DNA from: Halichondria panicea
Lineage: Eukaryota; Porifera; Demospongiae; Suberitida; Halichondriidae
DNA: 64,000 nt
NCBI RefSeq assembly: GCF_963675165.1
Contig: NC_087387.1
Coordinates: 2,965,501 to 3,029,500 of the forward strand
Direction: 5' to 3'
The notes under the pieces were generated by a model. That model made no database searches, was not told where the DNA came from, and was given only the letters and a program-made list of their open reading frames with translations. Positions 10,745-22,850 of this stretch are shown here, piece after piece (position 1 is the first letter of the stretch; each line of letters begins with the position of its first letter). The translations under genes and the position numbers were made by a program.

Positions 10745-13700
10745 TCATATCTTGATTCCAATTTTCTTCGCAAGAGGGTTCACAATGGTACTAATGATAT
10801 CATGTATATTAGCACTAACACTCAGTGTCTCAGTTTTTCCGAGAATCTTTGCTCGTATTGATAGTGAAAATTTTCCGAGAGCAGCATTTCCAAGTTGAGC
10901 ATCAAACTTAATTTCTTCGATGGAAAAAAGACCGTTCAAACCGAACGAAGTGATCTTATTGAAAATATCTACGGTACCTTGCATAGCCCCCTTCACAACG
11001 CTGAGAGACTTAGTGGCTTCTGTTAGAGCAATTTTGGTAACGTCTGTGGTTTTCTGAGCAGCAGTGAGTGTTCCCTTTGCAATGTCTAATGTATGGCCTA
11101 AACCTTTGATAGTAGCACTTGCTGCATCCAAAGCACCCTTAGCTGTTGCTCTCAAACCATCACATATTTTGTTTGCAGCCACACATGTCACATCGGGAAT
11201 GCATTTTCCACACAAGCAAACTGAAGTAAACAAAAACAGTAAATTACATTCGAGCGACTTTCGAGCTCAGCTATACACGTATACTATGCGTATATAGGCA
11301 CAGACGAGGTCCGACATACAGTACAAATCATTACAAATTCAGTGCATGTATATACTGAGCCAGCAGCACGTTATCACGTGACACAAAATAAAAGTTCAAA
11401 TACACTGGGCTTGTAGTAATTTGTACTGCATGTCAGATCTTGTCTGGGCCTACATCACTATGTAAATGTACGGGAGGGAATCTTTTCCTTAAGCAATCAA
11501 AATATTAAACTCATGAATTGGAATCCAAAGTACATAAGTGAGCAAATTGACAAAATCTATAATTATATAGCCTTAGGTTTCTGCTAAAATGATGTTCTAT
11601 TCAAGACATTATCATGAGAGAGCTCTCTAAGTGCTATATGCAGAATGCAGTCCTTGTACGTGTGTGTGGTCTTAATTTACAGCATAATGATTATTATGTA
11701 AACGCTAAATTTTTACTGATAACATTATAGTTGCATTATGTATGCAGTTAATATTATTATGAAGGATGCATGTATTACGACTTACCGGATTTACAGTGTC
11801 TAGAGGGGCAAATGTGATTCAACTTGTTCTTCAGTGACTTTACTTTATTCCCTCCATTATTGAAACTCCCTTGAGCTTTCGATATTGCTCGTTTCGCATC
11901 CTCTAGTTTATCATTTGCTTTTTTGAAATCTCCACTTCGTGAATTAACTAGATTTTGAGCTGCATCAATAGCACTAGAAGCAGCTTTAGCAGCACCTTCT
12001 GATGCTTTCTTTATACCTTCGGTTATTGTAGAGAAGAAAGAGTTGCTGAATTTTCCACTGCATTCAAACTTGGATGAGCTGAAAGAACCGCCCCCAGTGG
12101 CAGCTGTTAGGGTTATCTCGGCCTGCACAATTCCTAGGATATTACCTTTTACTTTAACTGACATTCCCTTCAGACCAATGGACAAAGTTGCCTCAGCTGT
12201 AATTCCTAGAACGGTTATAATTCCCGAAGCTTCAACCTTGACATGAGGCGGTCTAAGGTCAGCGATCATATATGGTCCTCTAGAGTGATCGTTTGCTGCT
12301 GTCATTTGAAGAAGTCCCCCAGCATCTAGTTTGGAAAGAGAAAATGAGGCATAAATTCCTTTGGAGGGGCTGGACGAAATATTGGCAGATGCTTTCACTC
12401 CAAGAATATTGACAGTACCGTTAACCTGCAGACCTGGGGGGATGAACAAATTGATTTCTGGAATAGATTTTCCAGCCGCACTGGCAGTGAATGAAGCTAA
12501 AAATCCAGGTTCAAGTCCAGTACTTGTAATAGGCTTCGGTATAAAGCTTAAATCAATACACAGTGCCTTCATAAAGGCGTCTATTGAAAGGCCCTGTGGG
12601 AAATTTGCATAGAAGTAGTTATTTTTTGGCTCAATTGTGTTGACTCCTACGTATGCTTTGGCTTTCAGTGGTTGACCATGTGAACAACTTCCAACTCCAA
12701 AGTGTACTTCTCCTCCCAACGAAAGTTCTGTGATAATGGTTGCACCAACACCCGCTGAGCCATGTATATTGCAAATGTCGATAAGGCCCAAATGGAAGGC
12801 ATTATTCCAGCAACCAGCAGCAATCATTTCCATGATAACACCAGATGGAGAAGCATAAATCCGAGAGGTGAAAACTAACTTCGGATTCTTCAAAGCAAGT
12901 TGTCCAACAATCCCAATACTAGTGTCCTCTCCAACACGAATCTCCATTCCTGCCCGAGTAATTGCAAGCCCTCCAGGTAGGTTGAGGGAGCCCGAGATGC
13001 TGGCCATTAGCTTGAAATCAGCAGCACTAACAATACTGGTATCGATGTGCAGCACAATGTTCGGGGGTAAGATAATCTTGGCTACTTTGCAGAATGCATC
13101 ACTGTTACAAGCACTTCCTGAAGGAAATGGAATATTTGCTTGAAAGGTGATTCCCTGATTGACCTTGATAGGTACATCATCCTTTGAGAATTTAAGATCG
13201 CTGATGCCTTTTGGTGCAATAATTATGTCAGTACCTACATCTTGATTGAGGAGAGGTATTTTCTTCAAAATGGGTAAAGCAAACGGTGCTATTTTTCCTA
13301 TAGTCTCTGCTACGTTTGTTTTGCTGAGATCTAATTTGAGGGCTAGTGATGTACCACTGCCTTGATTTCGAGTAATGGTGGCATGCATGCGAACAAGTTT
13401 ATATCCAGCAATGCTTGGGCTTCCGGATAAGAAAATTTCAGAGTTTTGAGTGTTTAACGGCAAAAGCATATTGAAGTCCTCGACACCAAAATTCAAAAAC
13501 GGTAGCTTGCCTACAAGTGATTGCATCTGACTTGGCAAAACTTTGGCTGAAAAGCTTGAAAGTATGTTTGACATTGAAATGCTATGTGTGCTTGCTGTCA
13601 GGTAGTATTTCCGATTGACCCTAGCAATAGAGACTAAAAAATTGGTATTGGCGAGAACCAGTTTTCCACTTGCTCGTACTGAGACATCAGCCTTTTTGGG

Positions 13701-16700
13701 TTCCACATCTAAACGCATACTTGGATGAGAGATTTGTAAGAGCCCACCAAAATACTTCAAGGTCTTTGTTAGCTGAAATTCGACAAAGATTGTATTATCG
13801 CTGACATCAAATCCAAAATTGCCGATTTGTATGTCGAAGATATTTGATAGACCGAGAGGTAGGTGAATTTTCGAAATGTCAAAATTTGGAATTAAGCTCA
13901 GCAATTTTTTCACATTGAAACTACTGTCGATTTTTCTTGGGTTGAACGAGATAGATTTACTATTGTAAGCAACTTTGAACACGGTACTTGAGAAGTCAAA
14001 CTTAATGAAGCCAGAGAATCCTGAAGGAATGCTGTTGTCATAGTATCGCAAGAGGCTTGTGTTATGGAAGCTCTCACCTATCAAATGGGATGAGATATTA
14101 CCTTTGGAAACAGCCAAACCGATTTCAGGCAATGCAAGGGAACCCAAAAAAGGAATAGAAGATATGTCTTTTCCCATCAATTTCTTGACCAGATCACTAA
14201 GTTTAATTCCTCTCATATCTGCCAAAGTCGCAGCTGCAAATGATTTGGCGTCCTTCTTAATAACCACAAAAATTTTATCATGTGAGCCAATAGAAATACC
14301 AATCACAACAATTCCATGGGAGAGACCATTTAGCTCTGTGTTCAACGTAATAGGCTGGCCAGAAATGGAGATCTTCGTAGGTAAATTAGGAAGAGGAACC
14401 CCGAGATCTTTAGCAAGGCTACCAAAACTCAGAGAAGGTAGTGTAAATTCTGTGGCTCCCTTAAATTGATGAATATCAGATCGGTACTTTAAATCAATGG
14501 GAACTTTAATGCTGGAAAGAGTTAGTTTCCCATCGATTTGTCCAGTTACACTTCGAGTAGCTGTGTTGATTGTCAGAATGAGGGAAGGAGACTGAACAGG
14601 CAGTACACCATTGAGGAAATTAAAAGCTTTGTTGAAATTGGCTTTCAAAAATACATTCTTTGTAACGTAGTTGAACCCGAAGGTGCTTATCCTGATGTCG
14701 AGCATGTTAGTGATTCCAGAGGGTATCTTGAATTTTGGAATAGATTTTAGCAATTGTCCAATACTTAGAGCACCGCTGATGACTTCAAATGTGAAAGCCT
14801 TGTCATCTTTTGTTGCCTTAAACAGAGAATCTGACTTGCCAAATGTTAGGAAACCCTCAAAACCTTTAGGAACTTGGTTGTTGAAGTACTTCAGCATTTT
14901 GGTGCCTTTAAAGGACATTTGCATCAGATCGGATGAGATTGACCCATTGGAGATGGAAAGGCCCATTTTGGGAAGAGCAAGAGAACCAAAGAAAGGTGTT
15001 GAAGATATGTCTTGTCCGACCAAATTTTGAACAAGATCACTTAATTTGACTTGGGCGATATCAGCAGCAAGTGCTCTTGTCAGTACCTTGTTATCTTTCT
15101 TAAGAATTGCAAAAACACGATTTTTTGAGTCGATGTTCGCTTCTATGACGACAATTCCATTTGAAAGACCATTAAGATTGCCGGAAATTTTTATAGCGAG
15201 ACTAGGAGCTGAGAATTTGTCAAGCAGAGGCAGTTGAGGGATGCCCAGTTGTCGAACCATACTACTAACACTTAGAGAAGGAACGTTAAAGCCAGTTACT
15301 ACTTTGAAGAGATGAAGATTTGACAAGTACTTCACATCAATAGGAACTTTGATATTAAAGATAGCTAGTTGTCCAGAGATATCAGCAACAAAGTTTTTAG
15401 TAGATGAGTCTATATTCATCAGGATTGAAGGATTGTGAATCGGTAGAATGCCATCCAGAAAGCTGAGGGCAGTGTCGAAATCAGCTTTGATGAAAATGTT
15501 GTGTGTACTGAAGTCATAACCAAATCTGCTGATCTTGATATCGAGAAGGTCAGTGATTCCAGAAGGAATGTTAAAGTTAGGGATCTTTTTCAGCACGTTA
15601 CCAATACTCAGTGAGCCAACGAACGCATTAAAAGAGAGCAAATTGTTTTGATAAGTTACTTTAAAGATTACATCTGAGAAATCAAAGCGGATGAAACCCG
15701 AGACACCAGAAGGAATAGTGTTATTATAATGGTGAAGCAGATTAGCTCCATCAAATGTTTTAGTGAGAACATCTGAGGATATCTTACCATTCGAGACAGC
15801 TACAGCAATTTCAGGGAGGCCAAGAGATCCAATGAACGGAATTGTAGATATATCTTTTCCAAATACGGCTTTCACCATACTACTTAGAGTTATATCGCCA
15901 ATGTCCACCACAACAGCATACTTAACGCTATCGTGTTCTTTGTTAACAATGAGATATGCTTGCTTGCTTGGGTCAGTACCGGCTGATATTATCAGCATAC
16001 CATTGAATAGGTTATCAAATGTTCCGACTAGCTTTAACTTCTTTCCAATAGAATCAAAACCTTTGGGGAGAGGAACTGGCAATTGTGTCAGCGTATGCAC
16101 AAGGTCTCTAAAGGGAATACTGAAATCACTTGATGCTTCTAGCTTGTTTGTTTGAGAATTGAAATCAAGTTGAATTTGATTTTTTTCACCAGCGACTGAC
16201 CAGATCCCTTTAAAGTAGATTCTCGGTATAAACGATGAATTTATGGACACTATCAGTGACAGATCATCAAGCTGCAGAATGCCAGGAATGATCACATGGT
16301 GGCTATCGAAGTTTCGGCTTACTACTACAACATTCAACGGCTCGCACTCAAGAAGCACATTTGTGACAGGTATATTGTTAAGTAGACCATTATTACTATT
16401 TCCTGAGAATAATTCTGTGAAGGGGAATGCTTTCAAGGCGACGGCTTGAATAATGGGATGTTGAGCTGAGCCTGCGAAATAAGATAAGTGTAATCAGTGT
16501 TTATAGAAATAGAAATGTACCTATACGTAGTTAGCTTTGATTCTAGGCCGCCTCCGAAACTCTGACAAGCGGCCTCTTATCTTTGTACGCGCATGCGCAT
16601 AATTATATTACTGATATTTGTTGTCCTTTCCATGACCATACACCTGAAAGCTTTAAGCCTAAACTCAACACTCAAAAAGCTTATTCTCATACAAATGTGC

Positions 16701-19700
16701 AAGGAGAGTCCATCACTCACTAATTTAACTGGCAGCTCTATTAACAGTTTATACCAAGCCTGTCTAGAGACGGTGACCTCTCTAAAGAGTCATGGTGCCC
16801 GACAGCGCTGAGCAGCGAGTGGAGACAACAGCGATGCAACACACTGACCTGTATTTCAATTCGCAATTTTTCGAGACTCTTTGAAGGCAGCCACTGTGGG
16901 TGAGCATGCCAATTCTACCACTAACCTCACGGTCTTCCTCTGTGTATATACGATGTAAATTTCGCAACAAAATAATTATGCAAGGCCGCTTTTTCCCTTC
17001 CCTGCGGCATGGAATCGATATACTGTATTTACTTGATTAAACGCCCGGGCGTTTATTTCAGATCGAAGTCTTTAGAGGGGGCGTCTATTGTTATGTGTAC
17101 TCCAAAATTCTTGCACAGCAGCATTTATTGTGCTCTTCTTGGGCTGCTGTCTCAGCTTAAATCTATTTCTCAGCTTAAATTTAAGTCATAGGAGTGCCGT
17201 TTGTGTCGGTATCTCTCTCTCTGCCATCGATGCATCATAAAAAGTATTATTATTCTATGCTGCCATGCTTGCAACTGGGTTCCATGTGCTATTTCAGCTC
17301 CACCCACAGTGCCACGCCCCATATATGGGCGTTTATTGACTAAGACAGAGCTTTTACCCTGGGCGTTTATTCAAGGAGGGCGTTTAATCAAGTAAATACG
17401 GTACCTTACTATTAAACGGGGTACTAATTTTGGCGGATATGCAGCAAATTGATCAGTACAATAAATTATGTGTCAAAAGATTAGATTTTTATTTTTTTAA
17501 GGTTTAGGTTGAATAAAGTTTGGAGTCAGATATAATTATACATGAAAAAGAGGCTAGCTTTTGCATCATTCTCATTGCAGTTACAAAATTTCGGGTTAAA
17601 TCGCGAAGTCGCTAAAATTAGTACCTGTTTATAATAGTAAGGTACTACCAAGGGCGTATAAGAAGAGTACAATGCAACTCACTATCTAGTACACATAGAG
17701 CAGAATTCACTACGTGGACGTGGGCAGATGAAAGTGCAATGGATGAAGTGCTAAAAATATAAATCTATTGTTAGCACTTCATGCACATTAACCCGCCCAC
17801 GTGGTGGATTCTGCTGTTTTACTGTTGCATGCCCTCTCTTGTTTTATACGCCCTTGGTACTCAAAGCACTGCCTACAGCCATGTGACTGTACTTTAATGT
17901 CTTGCATAGTTTTTGCATGATTCATCATCATTTAAGTCATCCAACCATCTTCCAAAATGTGCATGAAGCTAGCTAGTTTTTTCGAATCTGAAAACTAGCT
18001 TGGATAGGATTTTCAGCTTCATGATCAGCAATAAACTCTTTGTAACACACTTAGCTAGCAACGTGTTTTAATGCTGATACACCTGGATGATGCACACAAC
18101 TCACTTATATATTGCTAGCAAGTGTGATATAAAATTAATTATATAGATTAACTAAGGTGATGGCAGTAAAATTTATAGTCTGAGGTCTTACCCTTTTGGT
18201 TGAGTTGAACTTTTCCACTGTTGGATAATTTGGACAGTTCACCATTGGTGTATTTGCACAGACCCGCCTTCAGATCAGGTTGGTTCGATTTTAGTTGATT
18301 GAGAAAGCTTTTCGTGAACACCTTCAATGGAGATACATGCAGTAACACATGCGTATATAAAACAAACACTTTACATATAATTATAGTCTAAGTATCTTAG
18401 TGAATTGTGTCTTATGAATATGAGAGACCGAACTAAATCTGCTTATTATTGCACTCCAATATAGGCTAAGGGCTGTGGACACAACATGTGGTTACAATCT
18501 AAACTACCCACGAAAGAAACAAGGGCTACAGTCATTAATTATAGCAATGGGTACCGGACCGAACTAAATCTGCTTATTATTGCACTCTAATATATAGGCT
18601 AAGGCTGTGGACACAGCATGTGGTTACAATCTAAACTACCCCACGAAAGAAACAAGGGCTACAGTCATTAATTATATAGCAATGGGTACCGGCTTGCTTT
18701 AGGAATCACTTTTTTAACGAATCACTTTTAACTTAGCAGTGACCGAGCACGCCATATATTGGTCAGTATAATGGGTAGCTTGTGGAAACACTTTAACTTG
18801 ACATTTAGTAATGGGTAACGGGCTGCTTTAGGAATCACTTTAAAAGTGACAGTCAGTAATGGGGCTTGAGAATCACTTTTAACCTGGAAGCGACCCAGCA
18901 CGCTAGTATTATTGGTCAGAGTCCATAAGAGAGAGAGTATCAAACCGAGCAAAATCTTGCATCAAAAAGTAACGTGATTTCCTTTGAATTGGTAAATGAC
19001 CAATCTGAGCGCCTCGAGGCAGCAATGTCATTGCCAAGTTGCATTAATTGATCACGCATTTCAGACAGTAAGTCACATTACTTTCCGAACATATCTGATG
19101 CAAGGCAGCTTTGTTTGATACTCTCTCTATTTTATTGCGGACTATATAATAATTATAATAGGTTGCTTGTGCCATGGAAAAAGATTAACTTGGCTTTAGT
19201 AAGGTTGCTTGTGGAAACACTTTAGCCAGAGATGGGTTGCTTGAGCAATCACTTTTTAACCTGTAAGGTGACCCAGAACGCCAGATATTATTGTTTGATG
19301 AACTTCACTATAATGCTCTTGCTCCTGCTCCACAGATTAGGGTTAGGTAGAAAGAGCAGGTCAGATCTATAGAAGATTTGATTTGATACGCCCTCATGCA
19401 GGTATTTCATAATTTTATGCGTGATACTAAATACTGCTATTGATGCGAGCGGCTATCATGTCGCATATTTTTGAGGCCTGTACAACAAATCGTGGCATTA
19501 AAGTAATCGCATAAAATAAATATCGCATAGTATTTTTGGAGCCTTAAAATTGGCCTCGCATAATTTTATGGTCGCATATATTTTAGCAACAGGGTATACA
19601 CTACAAGTAAAAACAACATTGACGTAATGATTTACATACTAGACATAGCTATCAGCTCATATTAATTGTCACAAAGACTCTTCGATACAGTACATGGTAT

Positions 19701-19914
19701 AAGAAATGTGCTCTCTATGGTTTTTGTATTTTAGGATGTCAGTGCATGCAAATACACGATAGGCATGCATTAATGCAACCTCACTCACATTGATCCCTGC
19801 TGCAATGTCCACAGGTGAGGGAAACGAAGACGTGGGACCAGGCTCCGTTACTGTATTACTATGACCACAAGTGAGTAGCAGCAGTACCAGGCCCACCACT
19901 GAGAAAACTGCCAT
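10745..19914 (-). CDS. Large secreted repeat protein, unknown family (1805 aa)
   Basis: Four exons on the minus strand: 19914-19789, 18321-18192, 16471-11786 and 11220-10745. Phases agree and the lengths sum to 5418 nt. Exon 1 gives a signal peptide (MAVFSVVGLVLLLLTCGHSN). The 4.7-kb exon 3 holds at least three tandem units of about 283 residues. Each contains a DISS.PF.GSLALP motif, then G.ISS, a Y.N.IPSGF.GF.KF.FS stretch and IPSGI.N.LDI.I..FGF. The pattern alternates hydrophobic and polar residues, suggesting extended beta structure. A non-repeated domain with GCWNNAF, GVGSCSHGQPL and many Gly follows, then a Cys-rich segment (CPSRHCKSVCLCGKC, spanning the exon 3/4 junction) and a helical, Ala-rich tail. 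I do not recognise the family; extracellular matrix or lipid-binding roles are guesses. Introns hold several MITEs. Confidence 0.85.
11301..11446. mobile_element. Diverged Mutator-like MITE in an intron
   Basis: The left arm CAGACGAGGTCCGACATACAGTACAAAT pairs imperfectly with the right arm, whose reverse complement begins CAGACAAGATCTGACATGCAGTACAAAT. The ends resemble the elements at 2629 and 63352. The flanks show no clear target duplication, so the copy is probably old. It lies between exons 3 and 4 of the secreted repeat protein gene. Confidence 0.65.
17023..17401. mobile_element. TA-flanked MITE with GTATTTACTTGATTAAACGCC ends
   Basis: This 379-bp element has near-perfect ends: left CTGTATTTACTTGATTAAAC and right complement CCGTATTTACTTGATTAAAC. 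TA dinucleotides lie on both sides (17021-17022, 17402-17403). Repeated GGGCGTTTAT motifs occur inside each arm. The TA duplication points to the Tc1/mariner group. It lies in intron 2 of the secreted repeat protein gene and has no transposase. Confidence 0.85.
17647..17858. mobile_element. MITE with ACCAAGGGCGTATAA ends
   Basis: The 212-bp palindrome starts ACCAAGGGCGTATAA and ends TTATACGCCCTTGGT. Inner arms pair through AGCAGAATTCACTACGTGG / CCACGTGGTGGATTCTGCT and ATGAAGTGCTAA / TTAGCACTTCAT around a short A/T loop. A 3-bp direct repeat ACT flanks it. Such a 3-bp repeat would fit PIF/Harbinger, but the assignment is tentative. Confidence 0.75.
18426..18692. repeat. Tandem duplication, unit about 131 bp
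   Basis: A unit beginning GACCGAACTAAATCTGCTTA and ending GCAATGGGTACCGG occurs twice, head to tail, with only small indels and a few substitutions. It lies in intron 1 of the secreted repeat protein gene. The bases that follow, to about 18900, contain looser repeats of GGAATCACTTTTAAC and GTGACC.AGCACGCC. Confidence 0.85.
18921..19142. mobile_element. Palindromic MITE-like element with GAGAGAGTATCAAAC arms
   Basis: The left arm (GTCCATAAGAGAGAGAGTATCAAAC, then CTTGCATCA and AGTAACGTGA) pairs with the right arm read in reverse (GTCCGCAATAAAATAGAGAGAGTATCAAAC, then CTTGCATCAG and AGTAATGTGA). Flanking sequences at 18868-18915 and 19229-19292 are themselves direct repeats (GCTTGAGAATCACTTTTAACC against GCTTGAGCAATCACTTTTTAACC), so it may have inserted into an older repeat. 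Confidence 0.6.
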
Positions 19915-20565
19915 TTGCAAACTTCAGGAGCACACTTGCAGTCACTTCAGTTGCTGCAGTGCAGAATCTACTAATCACTGAATGCCAGTGCAGTAGCTAG
20001 ATCACCCCTTACCAATTCAGGACAAAGGAAGCTATAAACCAAAGTGGCTTTGAGTGGCATGGCTTCCCTGTAGCCCTAGACAATCTATTAAACCATCGTC
20101 ATTCAATTCTAGTGTAGATCTGGTAGACTACCTGCAGGTAGACTACATTCTACACAATGTAACTGGGGCACATACTGACATACATGTATAGTCAGATATC
20201 GATGCAAGCACTGAGCTGATGTTTATAAATATAATTACACTTTTTGGTCTGGAAAAGGACAGCATGTTTATTAATGTATTAAAGGACAAATCTGTAGAAA
20301 CCCTATTTCATCTGCTGCCTGGCACAACCTGTTTTGCTAGGTCAAGAGTCAGGTACTAGATAGGAGGGTAGATCTACTCAGAGATAAATGAATATCAATT
20401 ATAATCTCTGTACATTTACAGTCTAATCGATCAGAGTGACCCTTGATTTACGTACCCGTATCCATTACCGTTGCATTTTTTATGTATCCTGTACAGCTAC
20501 GGTATTGCATCGTTGTCATTTAAATTCTGTTTTTGCCCAGGTGTCAATTTCACAATAACTAGACC
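19915..20565. promoter_or_regulatory. Divergent intergenic region, putative bidirectional promoter
   Basis: 651 bp separate the start codon of the secreted repeat protein (-) from that of the JmjC protein (+). No other gene is visible. The region presumably carries both promoters. No TATA box or known element is called. Confidence 0.45.
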
Positions 20566-22302
20566 ATGCTTGGACATCATGGTAAAATATTTCTGGTCTT
20601 GTTAATTATAAAAGTTCAATCTATTAAAGAGTTGGAGAACCTAACACGAACTAATGAATTCTGCTATATTAACAATTTCGAGAGAAACACTAGCGTAAAA
20701 TTCCGATCCATTCCACCAATTCATATTAACAGTGTGAACAGAACGTTTGTTAACCTGCATCTGGATACTGGCTCCCCTTTCACAGTGACTGGAGTGACAA
20801 GAGGATGGAACGCGGTGGAAAAATGGTGCCATTCTTATTTTGAAAGCCTTTTCAAAGACGAGCAGTTATTTTCGTCCACTTTCAGCACACCAAAACAACC
20901 ACAGTTTTGCACAATGGATGATTGCACTAAGAATGTATATTATGGAATTTTTCTGAACAATCCACTGTTAGCTGGATTACTCTCAGACGATTACGAGTAC
21001 CCTGAATTTATTCCAGATGAGTGGTGGATCAAAGGTGATTTAATTAAGGATACATGTTTGTGATGTCATACTTAGCTTAGTCTGGGGGCCAGACCCATTC
21101 GGGGGAGAGGGAGGGAGCAAAATTCATCTCCTTGTTTTTGCCCTGGGAATATAATAGGCCTGACCATGCACTAGACTAATGTCAGACTGCGCTGTTTCAC
21201 AGTGCTAATACCATAGTTTTTAACAGCCTAAAAAATAATATAAGTTTTTCATTACATCCCAAAAATTTTATTCAGCTCGAGCTGGCACTTAAAGTACGAT
21301 GGCGCTTATGTGCAACAGCTAGTCTAGTGCAATCTCATAGGTATATGCTGTCAGGGGTTGATTCACGTTTTGATTTTTGGGGGTTTGTATTTTTTTAACT
21401 GCATCTACAGTCAGTACAGCCATGCAGGAGGAGCCCTGATACAGCTATGCATGCGCATAATTACTATTGGTCAAAAGGTTAAAAGCGGACCAAATACGAC
21501 AAAAAAATTAACTGCATCCATGGTTGGTGCTTCTTTCTAACCCCAAAGATTGCATTCAGTCCAAGCTATGGCGCTGTAATAACATAAACTAGTCGTTCAC
21601 TTTTTACTGTGTCTTCCAATATTTATTGTTCTGGACGTTTTCATAGGCAATGAGTGGATTCATTGGGGCCATCCTCCATGCGGCGCCAAAAGGCACATGG
21701 ACCTCACATGCACTAGCAGAGTGTCTATTCAGGTAGCGGGGTCCAAAGAATGGAGACTCTACCCCATTGTCACTGAAGGAGAATCAAACTTTTGGAAAGA
21801 GGTGTGTTAATTCCTGCCTATATAAATTACAAGTATGTGCATAAATCGTTAATTTTAGCTATACAGCTATAGGAGATAATTATATAGCCATGTAAACCTT
21901 TTTCTTTTACAATGTACAACTCCAAATATATATAATTATAACATCGAACTAGAGTCACGTTCTGCAAGAAGGATCTTATATAAGATCGACCTGATTGTTC
22001 CCAATTGACATTGTCATCACAGCTCAACTAAAAGAATAGCAATAATTATAATGAACTGTAACTTCAAGAAACTGTTGCATACCGGTACCTCTATTTATAT
22101 CCAGGTACTTCAGCCTCTATCAGTGAAATTGGAGCCAGGGGATGCTCTGTTCTGGTTTCCAGGCTGGGAGCATGAGACTGAGATCACTGAAGGACTATCG
22201 ATCAGCCTGTCACTTCATTTCACACCTCTTAGAGGTTCACTGTATCTGAACACATTTAGCTCATTACTTCACAAGCATGTGAGTGCAGATTGTGACTGGT
22301 AG
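20566..22302 (+). CDS. Secreted JmjC/cupin-8 domain protein (273 aa)
   Basis: Three exons: 20566-21034, 21647-21801 and 22105-22302. Phases agree (822 nt). The first ~19 residues form a signal peptide (GKIFLVLLIIKV core). The N-terminal part has the PFTVTGVTRGWNAVEKW block seen in Fe(II)/2-oxoglutarate-dependent JmjC/cupin-8 proteins. Exon 2 supplies the iron-binding HxD motif (HMD, about residues 173-175) and SIQVAGSKEWRLYP. Exon 3 supplies PGDALFWFPGWEHETE, whose His (about 231) would be the third metal ligand, so the catalytic triad is complete. This predicts a hydroxylase-type oxygenase in the secretory pathway; the substrate is unknown. A dispersed repeat (21078-21168) lies in intron 1. 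Confidence 0.88.
21078..21168. repeat. Dispersed repeat with TAGTCTGGGGGCCA end
   Basis: The segment starts TAGTCTGGGGGCCAGAC, has GGGGGAGAGGG, and ends TTTTGCCCTGGGAATATAATAGGCCTGACC. The same order of blocks with inverted ends occurs at 35949-36121 in another intron, indicating a transposable element family. Confidence 0.6.
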
Positions 22303-22850
22303 TATCAACAGCTTCGATTCTAAGTGCAGTTTATTTTTTATTACCAAAGCTATAATTATACCTATATAGATACTTACTTTGCATGTGGACCCATGAGCAA
22401 TGTTTTCATATAATTATACAATTTACCATAATTATAGGCCAGGCACGTTAAAAACAATTCACTGATTCAGAAGACATTAAAGAGCTTCACTGTACGCGGG
22501 GGCCCAGATATAATATAGGGAGTGTACAATATGAGCCAGAACATGAGGGTCATTGGTGAGAAGGAATCAACTAGCACTGAGCATAACTAGCTGTACGTAC
22601 AGAATTGTGTGGTTAGTATTTGAGATTATAAGACTCACAAATAATATATAAAGCTTGTTGCCACCCGCTTTATCATTTCTACCAACCTCAATCTTAATTG
22701 TCAAGACTGGCAACTCAACCAGCAACAAAATTTGATTAAAATGAGCATGTAATGTAATGTTCTCTTAGTATTCGTTAATCCAGCATTGGTATCAATTAAT
22801 TAATTAAAGGTTACATACAATGTTCAATTGATCCATATAGTTCAAGCAAG
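22303..22850. other. Convergent intergenic region, nothing recognised
   Basis: 548 bp between the 3' ends of the JmjC gene (+) and PSMD3 (-). The sequence is A/T-rich with repeated ATAATTATA motifs. No exon or structured element is recognised. Confidence 0.4.

Noticed and set aside
14059-14469. 136-codon + strand frame inside the large secreted protein exon
   Set aside because: It is an antisense shadow of the repeated coding sequence; similar shadows appear at each repeat (15763, 14671).
17009-17191. Short frame over the element at 17023
   Set aside because: It lies on transposon arms and has no protein similarity.
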